Part shown: piece by piece, positions 1-7,070 of the stretch
How positions within the stretch are numbered: position 1 is the first letter of the stretch
Layout of the letters: the number at the start of each line of letters is the position of its first letter
NCBI GenBank assembly: GCA_947068385.1
Contig: CAMTBF010000069.1
Coordinates: forward strand, 1-11,393
DNA length: 11,393 bases
Direction of reading: 5' to 3'
DNA from: an uncultured Lachnospiraceae bacterium
GTDB lineage: Bacteria; Bacillota; Clostridia; Lachnospirales; Lachnospiraceae
Position numbers and translations under genes: made by a program
The notes under the pieces: generated by a model
Seen by the model: the letters and a program-made list of their open reading frames with translations, nothing else
What the model was told of the DNA's origin: nothing
The model's database searches: none

Positions 1-893
1 GTTTTTTGCAGTTCCTGGATCTGTGCGTCCTTTTCTTCAATTGTTTTATGCAGGAACGGATACACCACCAGGATCGGTATGATGGAGATGAACAGCTGCG
101 CGCTCCTGACCGTCTTCTCGCTCAGGGAGGACAACAAGGCCAGCTGCTCTCTCGTCATGTTCGTCATGTTCTGGTTGCTGCTGATGATCTGTGTGGCCAG
201 ATAGGTCGCCATCGGGTAGTTGTTCGGATTGTTCATATAGAAGATTCCGTCGAACCAGGCGTTCCAATGCCCTATCATCGAAAACAGCAGCAGCGAGGCG
301 ATGGATGGCTTCGACATGGGCAGCACCACCTTGAACAGGGTCTGCCAATGGTTCGCGCCGTCCACAAAGGCTGCTTCCTCGATGGCATGGGGCAGCCCTC
401 TGATAAAGTTCATCATGATGATGACGTTCCAGATATTCAGGGCCCCCGGCAGGATCAATACCCAGAAGGAGTCCAGCAGCCCCAGGTTCTTGATGATCAT
501 ATAAGTGGGGATCAGGCCGCCGCCGATGAACATGGTGATGGAAAAATAGAGCATGTACCATTTCCGCGCCTTGAAATGGGTCGCGGGCCGTGACAGCGGA
601 TAGGCCGTCAGCACGATCAGGACCATGTTGATCAGCGTCCCGATCAGCACCCTCCAGGCGGAAATCGAGACAGAATGGAAGAAGTCCTTCTTCTGAATCA
701 GATACTCATAAGCCGACAGCGAGAACTGTACCGGCCAGAAGGTCACCCTGCCTGCCAGCGCGGCATTGGAATCGCTCAGGGACATGGCGAATACATGGAG
801 GATCGGAAGGATGCAGGTCAGCGACACCAGTGCCAGGAAGACCGTATTGAAGACCTGATACACATAATATAACGGGGAATGCTTCACTTTCAT
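1..893 (-). CDS. Carbohydrate ABC transporter permease, LplC/YtcP type (3' end off the window)
   Basis: Second inner-membrane subunit of a binding-protein-dependent sugar importer of the CUT1 class. The frame is open from ATG 893 to the window edge, giving 297 residues with no stop. Hydrophobic segments lie near residues 15-38, 82-101, 112-132, 143-161, 196-215 and 265-282. The EAA loop that docks on the ATPase is at about 172-192, with core EEAAFVDGANHWQTLF and the conserved proline at 192. The ribosome binding site GGAGGTG (901-907) lies directly after the TAA of the preceding permease, 7 nt before the ATG, so the two genes are probably translationally coupled. Odd point: members of this family usually end in a short tail like YFVKGxxxGxVKG after the last membrane segment. 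Here YPFLHK is followed by a charged stretch, TIEEKDAQIQELQK, that runs to the edge. Family assignment is firm; the true C-terminus cannot be seen. Confidence 0.93.
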   Translation of the reverse strand, partial: MKVKHSPLYYVYQVFNTVFLALVSLTCILPILHVFAMSLSDSNAALAGRVTFWPVQFSLSAYEYLIQKKDFFHSVSISAWRVLIGTLINMVLIVLTAYPLSRPATHFKARKWYMLYFSITMFIGGGLIPTYMIIKNLGLLDSFWVLILPGALNIWNVIIMMNFIRGLPHAIEEAAFVDGANHWQTLFKVVLPMSKPSIASLLLFSMIGHWNAWFDGIFYMNNPNNYPMATYLATQIISSNQNMTNMTREQLALLSSLSEKTVRSAQLFISIIPILVVYPFLHKTIEEKDAQIQELQK

Positions 894-900
894 CTGTCGC

Positions 901-907
901 CACCTCC
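901..907 (-). promoter_or_regulatory. Ribosome binding site of the second permease
   Basis: GGAGGTG read on the minus strand, directly after the stop codon of the upstream permease gene and 7 nt before ATG 893. It fixes the start of the second permease and indicates coupled translation of the two membrane subunits. Confidence 0.8.
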
Positions 908-1840
908 TTAAAATACCCGATAGTCGCTCTTCTTATATAGGATCAGATAGCTGATTCCCACAAAGATGATCGAGACCACCGACTTGAACAGGCCCATCGC
1001 AGCCGCGGCAGAATACTGCCTGCCCGCAATGCCCATGCGGTACACCAGCGTATCCAGGATATCCACCGTCTTCTCCACAGTGGGGTTGTACATGATCAGG
1101 ATCTGGTCGAATCCTGCATTCAGGATGCCTCCCAGCCCCAGCACCGTAAGCACGGCTACCATGGGAAGGATGCTGGGCAGGGTGATATGGAGCACCTGCT
1201 TCCAGCGCCCGGCGCCGTCCACCTGGGCCGCCTCATACAGGGCCGCGTCCACGTTGGTGATCGCCGCCAGCATCAGTACCGTATTGTACCCCATGCCCTT
1301 CCACACATCGGAGGCGATGATGATGGAGCGGAAATACTGGTTGCTCACCAGGAAGGCAATCCTCTCGTTTCCCAGGAGCGCATTGAGCGCGTTGTTGATG
1401 ATGCCATCATAGGCGAATATCTCCAGGATCATGCCGGCCAGGATCGCCCAGGAGAAAAAGTAAGGTATGAACACGATCGTCTGGACCGCCCGCTTATACC
1501 AGCTTTTCGTCACCTCATTCAGCATCAGCGACAGGACCAGCGGGACCAGGATGCTCAGGATGATCTTGAAGAAAGCGATTATCACCGTATTCACAAAAGC
1601 GATCTTAAAGCTGGGCATGGTGAAGATATACTGGAACTGTTTCAGGCCTACGAACGAAGAGCCCCGAAAGCCCAGAAGCGGCTTGAACTCCTGGAACGCC
1701 ATCACCAGGCCGAACAACGGCAGGTATGAGAATACCGCCGTGAAGACCACTGCAGGGACCAGCATCACATGCAGCTCTCTTGTCCTGTACAGTCCCTTCC
1801 TCTTTTCGGGCTTATTCACTGCTGGCTTTTTTTCTTTCAA
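908..1840 (-). CDS. Carbohydrate ABC transporter permease, LplB/YteP type
   Basis: First inner-membrane subunit of the sugar importer, 310 residues, the usual size for this family. The basic N-terminus (residues 1-22) is cytoplasmic. Membrane segments lie near 27-49, 80-108, 120-142, 172-195, 224-245 and 283-302. The EAA loop is at 203-222 (EAAQVDGAGRWKQVLHITLP). The C-terminus, YKKSDYRVF, is typical of the LplB group. The start is TTG at 1840: an in-frame TGA lies three codons upstream, no ATG fits before the first conserved residues, and AGAAGGGAG sits about 9 nt ahead of the TTG. The solute-binding protein gene is immediately upstream and the partner permease follows after 14 bp, so these three form one operon. 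No ATPase is encoded nearby; a shared MsmX-type ATPase is expected from what is known of these systems. Confidence 0.95.
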   Translation of the reverse strand: MKEKKPAVNKPEKRKGLYRTRELHVMLVPAVVFTAVFSYLPLFGLVMAFQEFKPLLGFRGSSFVGLKQFQYIFTMPSFKIAFVNTVIIAFFKIILSILVPLVLSLMLNEVTKSWYKRAVQTIVFIPYFFSWAILAGMILEIFAYDGIINNALNALLGNERIAFLVSNQYFRSIIIASDVWKGMGYNTVLMLAAITNVDAALYEAAQVDGAGRWKQVLHITLPSILPMVAVLTVLGLGGILNAGFDQILIMYNPTVEKTVDILDTLVYRMGIAGRQYSAAAAMGLFKSVVSIIFVGISYLILYKKSDYRVF

Positions 1841-1861
1841 TAGCTGTCACTCCCTTCTAAA

Positions 1862-1893
1862 GGAAAATGCCATATAGGAATATGGCATTTTCC
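1862..1893 (-). terminator. Perfect 14-bp hairpin between binding-protein and permease genes (partial terminator or mRNA stabiliser)
   Basis: Arms 1862-1875 and 1880-1893 are exact reverse complements (GGAAAATGCCATAT and its partner) around a 4-nt loop. On the minus-strand transcript the stem is followed by only UUU AG, so termination should be incomplete. It sits after the stop of the solute-binding protein gene and about 5 nt before the ribosome binding site of the first permease. This is where sugar-transport operons often carry a hairpin that protects the upstream message and lowers permease expression. The hairpin is seen directly; its role is inferred. Confidence 0.75.
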
Positions 1894-1930
1894 ATTCTGT
1901 TTCTTTATTTATTGCTCCTGCTTCATGCCA

Positions 1931-3751
1931 TTACTTCACGCTCTGGTACCACTCGTTGGCTTCCTGTGCGATCTCATCTCCGCCCTGCGCCTTCCACTGC
2001 TCTACGAAGGTGTCGAACTCGGAGATCGGAGTCTCGCCCATGATCATGCTGGTGAAGGTGCCGTCCCTGAGCTTGTTCAGCTCACCCGACTTGGTGATCA
2101 TGGCAGGGGTGGTGACATACAGCTCATTGTAAATGATCTCCGCGTTCTCCACCGTCTTGATCATGTTGGCCACGCCGCCGTCAGGAGCCAGCCGGCTGAA
2201 GTAGGTCCCCCACGCGGCGCCGTCCTCCGGATTCTCCTGATAGGTCAGGTAGGAGGCCCATGCGCCCCAGAATTCATCGTTCATGGGAGCCTCGTCCTCG
2301 GAGATCTCCGTCTTGCCCTCCGAGATGGCCTTGTTGATCGTCTCGAAGTTCGTCCTCAGGCAGAGGGGCGAGTATATCCTATAGGGCAGCCATGTATAGA
2401 CATAGCTGTGGTACTCCGCAGCCTCTTCCTCCGACATTGCCGCCTGCACGGCCGGGTTGCTGTTCTTCGCGGTGTATACCAGGGACCAGTACATCATCTT
2501 AAAGATGGCCTCCGGATGCTCGCACTCATGTCCCGCAACCACGAAGGTGCTGCCGGTGAAGCGGGAGAGCATGACCTTGGGCTGGCTTCCGTCCAGGGAA
2601 AGGTTCGGCCCGATCACCCACTCGGAATCGGGATGCTCGATTTTGTTGGAGTTCAGCGGCCAGTTCGGAATCCACCAGGAGCCGGGCACGATAGCGAACT
2701 TGCCGGCCACGATATCGCTGACCACTACGGAATCCGCATCGTATACATCATATGCGGGCCAGTCCTTGCGGAAATATCCCTTCTCATACCACTCGTTCAG
2801 CTTCGTGAGGGGCTCCTTCAGGCTCTCGTCGATGCCCATGTACTTCAGCTCGCCGCCTTCGTCTACCCAGCCGCTGGTCCATGTCTCATAGGCATGGAAG
2901 AAAGGCGTGAAGTCGCCCAGCTGAGTGCCGTAGAAGCTCACGGTCGCAGGAAGCACCGGGCCTCCCACCTCACCGTCGTTATTGTAGTCCGTCTCCATCA
3001 GCTTGTCGCAGAGCTCCTCGAACTCGTCGATGGTCTTGGGGAGCTGGTCCGTGGAGGTGATCCCCACGCTGGCAAGCTGGGTCATGTTGTAATACATCTG
3101 GGAGGTGGCCTGCGCCGGATCCGTGCCCATCGGAAGCCCGTACAGCTTTCCATCCCTCTTCGCCACGTCAATGACATTATCGGAGTAGTTGAAGATCGCG
3201 TCCAGCGCATCGCAGCGGTACTCCTCATAGGCCTCCGTCAGATCCGCCAGGCCGCCCTGGTCTACCAGATCCGAGAAGTCATTGGAACCGACCATGAACA
3301 CGTCCGGAAGGTTCCCTGCCGCCAGCTCCGCGCCGAACTTCTCATTATACTGGTCATTGTTGGCGATCCAGTCATAGATCAGGTTGATGTTCATCTCTTC
3401 CTTCAGCAGCTTCACTGCCGTGGAAGTCTCCGGCGTACAGTCCTCCGGCGTCAAGGGATCCTCGGATTCCCGGTAAGCCAGCACGATATGGATGTCCACC
3501 GGCTCGTCATACGGCTCCAGCAGCTTTTCCTCCACCGTCTTCTCGCCCTCCGCCGATCCGGAATCAGCCCCCGCGTCCTCCGCGTCGGAGCCCTCATCCG
3601 AAGGTTCCGCATCCGAGGACACCTGCTGCCCGCCGTCATCGGCCTTGCTGCTGCCACTGCTGCTGTTGCCGCCGTCATTGCCCCCACAGCCCGCCAGGGA
3701 GCCGACGACCAAAGCCGCCGACAGAATTCCTGCGAATAACTTCTTTCTCAC
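1931..3751 (-). CDS. Extracellular solute-binding lipoprotein of a carbohydrate ABC importer (LplA type)
   Basis: Captures the transported sugar outside the membrane and delivers it to the two permeases encoded downstream. The N-terminus has a lipoprotein signal peptide: basic RKK, a hydrophobic stretch, then the lipobox LAGC with the lipidated Cys at residue 22 from the GTG start. A low-complexity linker of about 50 residues rich in Ser, Asp, Glu and Gly follows and would hold the domain away from the membrane. The periplasmic-binding-protein fold begins near VDIHIVLAYRE. It includes LPDVFMVGSNDFSDL and YGLPMGTDPAQA, both typical of the LplA group of SBP family 1. An ATG exists at 3760, but AAAGGAGG abuts it with no spacer. 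GTG at 3751 has a 9-nt spacer and gives a standard signal peptide, so 3751 (606 aa) is preferred over 3760 (609 aa). The linker makes it longer than usual for the family. The substrate cannot be told from sequence. Confidence 0.94.
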   Translation of the reverse strand: MRKKLFAGILSAALVVGSLAGCGGNDGGNSSSGSSKADDGGQQVSSDAEPSDEGSDAEDAGADSGSAEGEKTVEEKLLEPYDEPVDIHIVLAYRESEDPLTPEDCTPETSTAVKLLKEEMNINLIYDWIANNDQYNEKFGAELAAGNLPDVFMVGSNDFSDLVDQGGLADLTEAYEEYRCDALDAIFNYSDNVIDVAKRDGKLYGLPMGTDPAQATSQMYYNMTQLASVGITSTDQLPKTIDEFEELCDKLMETDYNNDGEVGGPVLPATVSFYGTQLGDFTPFFHAYETWTSGWVDEGGELKYMGIDESLKEPLTKLNEWYEKGYFRKDWPAYDVYDADSVVVSDIVAGKFAIVPGSWWIPNWPLNSNKIEHPDSEWVIGPNLSLDGSQPKVMLSRFTGSTFVVAGHECEHPEAIFKMMYWSLVYTAKNSNPAVQAAMSEEEAAEYHSYVYTWLPYRIYSPLCLRTNFETINKAISEGKTEISEDEAPMNDEFWGAWASYLTYQENPEDGAAWGTYFSRLAPDGGVANMIKTVENAEIIYNELYVTTPAMITKSGELNKLRDGTFTSMIMGETPISEFDTFVEQWKAQGGDEIAQEANEWYQSVK

Positions 3752-3760
3752 TAATACCAT

Positions 3761-3768
3761 CCTCCTTT
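3761..3768 (-). promoter_or_regulatory. Strong ribosome binding site of the lipoprotein gene
   Basis: AAAGGAGG on the minus strand. It touches ATG 3760 but is 9 nt from GTG 3751, which makes the GTG the likely initiation codon. Confidence 0.8.
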
Positions 3769-3813
3769 ACATTTATGCACTATCACAGCACGATTTCTTA
3801 TAGAAATTGCTGT

Positions 3814-3849
3814 TGCCATTATTATAACTGACAAAATGGCATTATTTAA
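3814..3849 (-). promoter_or_regulatory. Putative promoter of the transporter operon with an inverted repeat over the -10
   Basis: A perfect -10, TATAAT, reads on the minus strand at 3826-3821. The best -35 at 17 bp is TTAAAT (3849-3844), only 3 of 6 matches, so an activator is probably needed. The -10 lies inside an inverted repeat with perfect 7-bp arms, TGCCATT (3814-3820) and AATGGCA (3835-3841), around 14 bp. The weak -35 fits control by the neighbouring AraC-type regulator, but that link is inference. The 5' leader to the start codon would be about 60 nt. Confidence 0.55.
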
Positions 3850-3870
3850 GATTTTACTGTGCATAATTTA

Positions 3871-3917
3871 GGGGACAAAAGTATTTACGGCTTTTTGGCG
3901 CAAACACTTTTGTCCCC
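3871..3917 (-). terminator. 47-nt long hairpin after the response-regulator gene (terminator or processing element)
   Basis: Outer arms are perfect over 12 bp: GGGGACAAAAGT (3871-3882) and its reverse complement (3906-3917). On the minus-strand RNA the inner part also pairs, with two G-U wobbles and one C-C mismatch, closing on a loop AAAAA, for about 20 pairs in all. On the plus strand those wobbles become A-C mismatches, so the structure suits the minus-strand transcript. It begins 4 nt after the TAA of the regulator gene. The sequence after the stem on that strand is TAAATTATG, with no good U tract, so classic intrinsic termination is uncertain. Confidence 0.55.
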
Positions 3918-3921
3918 ATTT

Positions 3922-5304
3922 TTAGGTACGATCAGATTCGTTCTCCCGGAAGGCCCTTGGGTTCAGGCCCGTGTCGCGCTTGAAGACCTTCCGGAAGTAA
4001 TGCTCGTCCCCGAACCCCACCTGCTCCGCTATCCAGGATACAGGCTGCCTCGTCTCAGCCAGATACTTCTTGGCCGCCTCTATGCGGATGTCGTTCAGGT
4101 AGGATATGAACGTCTTTCCCGTTATCTGTTTGAAGTTCTTGGAGAAATGGCTCTTGCTCATCCCGGTGAGCTGCAGAAGCTCCCTCAGCGAGATCTCTTT
4201 ATCCATATGCTCCCGGATATAGTTCATTGCCCGGTGGATCTCCTGCACATTGCGGACCCTCTCCTCCGTGCCGCCGCTGCCCACCCGTTCCAGCACCATC
4301 TCCCGGAGGCCTTCGCACCACTCCTTCCACTGGTACCACCATCGGAACCCCTCCACCTCCTGGAAGTACTGCGTGATATCCTTTCCCGAGAATTCCGCCC
4401 AATACAGGTTGAGGCGGTAAAACAGGATCGTCCGCTCCTCATTGGAAGAAACGCTCCGGCAGATCTGCCCCAGGCCCTCCCGAAAGCCTGCATCGTCCGT
4501 CATGAACTCTATATCCATCCAGAAATCAGGCAGCGCCCCGGCCTTTCCGGGCCCCGGCTCCTCCTTCAGCTCCGGGTACGCATATGCGTACAGGACCCGC
4601 CCCGGCACATAGTCCCGGAAGAGCCGGGCGGCCACGGCGGTATTGAGGCATTCCGCCAATTCCTGATAGCGGAGCCCCCTCACCTGGGAGAGCTGCAGCA
4701 CCACCGCCTCCTCCTGGCCGGACTCCTCCGCCAGCCCTTCCCAGTCCGGCATCTCCCTTCCTTCCATGCGGAGGAGGAAATGCCCCTCGTCCAGCTGCTC
4801 ACAGGCCAGGCCATGCCGCAGCAGGAACTCCTTCGCCGCCTTTGCCCCCCCAGGCTCCCCCGCTTTCCAGACGAACGCCGTGTCCCGCTCCAATCGGCTG
4901 TCGGCCAGGGCCGTCTGGTGCACGGCCTCCAGATAGCACTTCCTCACCCTTTCCATCAGAGTATCCGGATTGTCCTCCTCTATCTGCGCCTTGGTGATAT
5001 AGTCCAGCACCCCCACCCTGAGGGCCTGCTGGATCAGCTCGAACTCCTGGTGCATGGTGAGGACGATGATCTGGATGTCAGGGGCGGCCTCCTTTGCCCT
5101 TTTGAGAAATTCAATCCCTGACAGGCCCGGCATCTCCATGTCCGAGAACAGCAGATCCACGCTTTCCCGCCTCAGGAATCCAATGGCCTCCTCCCCGCTG
5201 CCCGCATCGCCCACCACCTTCATTCCGTACTTCGCCCAGTCGATCAGGCCAATGATCCCCCGGCGGACCAGCTTCTCATCCTCCACTATGTACACCCTTA
5301 TCAT
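3922..5304 (-). CDS. AraC-family response regulator, YesN type
   Basis: Cytoplasmic DNA-binding partner of the adjacent histidine kinase. Positions below count from ATG 5328 (468 aa); from 5304 subtract 8. The receiver domain spans about 9-125, with the acidic pair E16/D17, phospho-acceptor D63 in FSDMEMPG, T91 and K113, so the whole phosphorylation site is present. The middle region (about 130-355) has no clear motif. The C-terminal AraC domain (about 362-462) has two helix-turn-helix units, around ISLRELLQLTGMSKSHFSKNF and WIAEQVGFGDEHYFRKVFKR, ending in the usual TGLNPRAFR. Possible starts are ATG 5328, 5319 and 5304. I prefer 5304 because MIRVYIVEDE is the normal receiver start and GGAGAAGGA precedes it; 5328 has only a G run touching it. 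All three lie inside the kinase gene (29-53 nt overlap), so translation is coupled. Likely targets are the promoters of this locus. Confidence 0.93.
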   Translation of the reverse strand: MIRVYIVEDEKLVRRGIIGLIDWAKYGMKVVGDAGSGEEAIGFLRRESVDLLFSDMEMPGLSGIEFLKRAKEAAPDIQIIVLTMHQEFELIQQALRVGVLDYITKAQIEEDNPDTLMERVRKCYLEAVHQTALADSRLERDTAFVWKAGEPGGAKAAKEFLLRHGLACEQLDEGHFLLRMEGREMPDWEGLAEESGQEEAVVLQLSQVRGLRYQELAECLNTAVAARLFRDYVPGRVLYAYAYPELKEEPGPGKAGALPDFWMDIEFMTDDAGFREGLGQICRSVSSNEERTILFYRLNLYWAEFSGKDITQYFQEVEGFRWWYQWKEWCEGLREMVLERVGSGGTEERVRNVQEIHRAMNYIREHMDKEISLRELLQLTGMSKSHFSKNFKQITGKTFISYLNDIRIEAAKKYLAETRQPVSWIAEQVGFGDEHYFRKVFKRDTGLNPRAFRENESDRT

Positions 5305-7060
5305 GCCGTCCTTCTCCATCCCCTTCATCCCCCCTGCCTTCCAGAGCCTTCCCCAGTTCGAAAGGAATCCGAATCTCTACCACGTTGATGCCGTCTGCCA
5401 TGTGCATCGCCTTCATCTCAAAGCTGTCGCCGAACCTGTTCTCCAGCATGCGCACCACGAAGGGAAGCCCGATCCCGGCGATGGAGACGCCCTTTCCAAG
5501 CCTCTTTGCCGCCTCGATCCGCTCCGGTTCCAGAGGCTTTCCGGTATTCTTTACCAGGATGGCGATCTTGCCGTTTACCAGAAGCTCCACCTCTATCCAC
5601 ACCCGCACCTTGTCGCTCCCGCTGTGCAGGATGGCGTTTTCCACCAAAGGCTGCAGGCAGAAACGCGGCATGTCGGCCGCCAGGAGCTGCGGATACTTCC
5701 CGGCTTCGATATGGAAGTCCAAATCGTATTTCATCTCCTGGAGGACGATGTAATTGTTCACCGCCTCCAGCTCGCTTCCCAGCGTGGTCTCGGGAATCTT
5801 GGACATATTATATAGAAGGAGCTTGTTCAGGGAGGTGATGAAGCACACCATCTCCCGCTGCTGCTTCTCTGCGGCGAACCATTTCAGGGTGTCCAGCGTA
5901 TTGTGGAGGAAATGCGGCGTCATCTTTCCGGAGACGGCCTTGAACTCCAGCTCGCTGTACCGTTTCTCCTCCTGCTGTATCCGCGTCAGCAGCAGGGCGA
6001 TGTCGTTCTTCATCTTTTCGATCAGCGCGAACTGGTCATCGAACTCCCGGATGTCCATCCTGAAGATTCCGGCCTCTACATCATCGCTCTCGGCAATCAG
6101 CTGCAGGTACTCCTCAAACTGCACGAAAGGGCGATAGACGCCGCGCCATTGCTGGACGGAAACGATGATGCAGATCCCCACTGCCATGAGGGTGATCAGG
6201 CTGAAGTTCAGCGTCAGCGTCCGGATATGGCTGTAATACTCCCCCATCGGCACCCAAAGCTGCAGCTTCCAGCCGCCCTCCTTGGGCAGCTCGTACATTT
6301 TATGCTTTTTGTCCAGGCCCCACAGCCCGGAGGTGGAGGCTTCCGGTATTTTATATAGAGGGAACACCTCCTCGTCGGTGCTGTACTGGGTCTCGCCGCC
6401 CTGTGCTTCGATCCGGAATATGGCGTTTACGTCTTCCACCCGGGAGGGGATGATCGTCTCCAGGTAGCGGAACCCGGATTCCAAATAGATGTAGACGTCC
6501 CCGTGGGCGATCCCCTCCTTATAGATGCGCGTCAGGGACAGGCAGGGGTACTTGGCCACCTTGGAATCCGACATATGGGGGCCGTAATAGGTCACCTGCT
6601 GCTTATGGCACAGGATATGCTCGTCCAGGGGCAGGCTTCCGTAGGCCAGGGAGGTCTGGTTGATCTTCCTCGGCGCCCCTTCTCCGCTGGGCACGAAGAT
6701 ATAGGTAATGTTCCCGATGGAGGGGTTCGCCACCTCGTAATGCCCGATCTGCTCCTGGAGATAGATCAGCAGGTTCCCCTTTGTCGCGCTGTCCTCCTCC
6801 TCGAAATAGGAGTACAGCCCCTGCCCCACAGTCCCGTCCGCCATCAGCAGCCAGGACATGACGTTCATGCTGGTCATCAGGACATCCATGCTCTCGGATA
6901 TCCTATTGAGCTCACGGGTCATCTTGGCGTCTATGTCCCGGCGGCTCATCCCGTATATGCCAAGCAGGAACAATAGCTCGATGGCCACCAGCGGCATCAC
7001 TATGCCGAACAGGCACACCCGGATCATCCGCCCGGCAAAAGATTTCTTCATCTTCTTCAT
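5276..7060 (-). CDS. Membrane sensor histidine kinase, YesM type
   Basis: Senses an extracellular signal and phosphorylates the response regulator encoded next. It has 594 residues. Membrane segment 1 is at about 13-38 and segment 2 at about 281-304. Between them lies a roughly 240-residue extracellular region of the size expected for a Cache-type sensor domain. A HAMP-like linker follows (about 305-365), then the His_kinase domain with the phospho-acceptor H383 in TPHFLHNTLD. The ATPase domain has the N box PLVENAILHS (471-480), a G1 region VKNTGKPL (503-510) and a G2 region AGIGLPFVV (528-536). The family usually has NPHFLYNTL and D-x-G-x-G; here Asn replaces the G1-box Asp. The start ATG 7060 is 10 nt after the stop of the hydrolase gene, with only a weak ribosome binding site (ATGGG), so translational coupling is likely. 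ATG 7051 is an alternative. The C-terminal 25 residues are charged and run over the start of the regulator gene. Confidence 0.94.
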   Translation of the reverse strand: MKKMKKSFAGRMIRVCLFGIVMPLVAIELLFLLGIYGMSRRDIDAKMTRELNRISESMDVLMTSMNVMSWLLMADGTVGQGLYSYFEEEDSATKGNLLIYLQEQIGHYEVANPSIGNITYIFVPSGEGAPRKINQTSLAYGSLPLDEHILCHKQQVTYYGPHMSDSKVAKYPCLSLTRIYKEGIAHGDVYIYLESGFRYLETIIPSRVEDVNAIFRIEAQGGETQYSTDEEVFPLYKIPEASTSGLWGLDKKHKMYELPKEGGWKLQLWVPMGEYYSHIRTLTLNFSLITLMAVGICIIVSVQQWRGVYRPFVQFEEYLQLIAESDDVEAGIFRMDIREFDDQFALIEKMKNDIALLLTRIQQEEKRYSELEFKAVSGKMTPHFLHNTLDTLKWFAAEKQQREMVCFITSLNKLLLYNMSKIPETTLGSELEAVNNYIVLQEMKYDLDFHIEAGKYPQLLAADMPRFCLQPLVENAILHSGSDKVRVWIEVELLVNGKIAILVKNTGKPLEPERIEAAKRLGKGVSIAGIGLPFVVRMLENRFGDSFEMKAMHMADGINVVEIRIPFELGKALEGRGDEGDGEGRHDKGVHSGG

Positions 7061-7070
7061 ATGCCCATTT

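Noticed and set aside
46..561. 171-codon minus-strand open frame within the second permease
   Set aside because: Out-of-frame shadow; the true permease frame is open from 893 to the edge and carries the EAA motif.
3648..3680. Triplet-like GCTGCT/GCCGCC tract in the lipoprotein linker
   Set aside because: Simply encodes the Ser/Gly-rich linker and is interrupted, so it is unlikely to be an independent repeat element.
1925..3739. Long plus-strand open frame opposite the lipoprotein gene
   Set aside because: It mirrors the codon structure of the minus-strand gene, has no ribosome binding site or recognisable domain, and the opposite strand has clear family motifs.
3871..3923. Plus-strand intrinsic terminator (stem followed by ATTTTTAG)
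   Set aside because: There is no plus-strand gene upstream for it to end, and the inner stem pairs better in the minus-strand RNA.
3859..5121. 420-codon plus-strand open frame opposite the response regulator
   Set aside because: Antisense shadow that starts in the hairpin region; the regulator on the other strand has intact receiver and AraC motifs.
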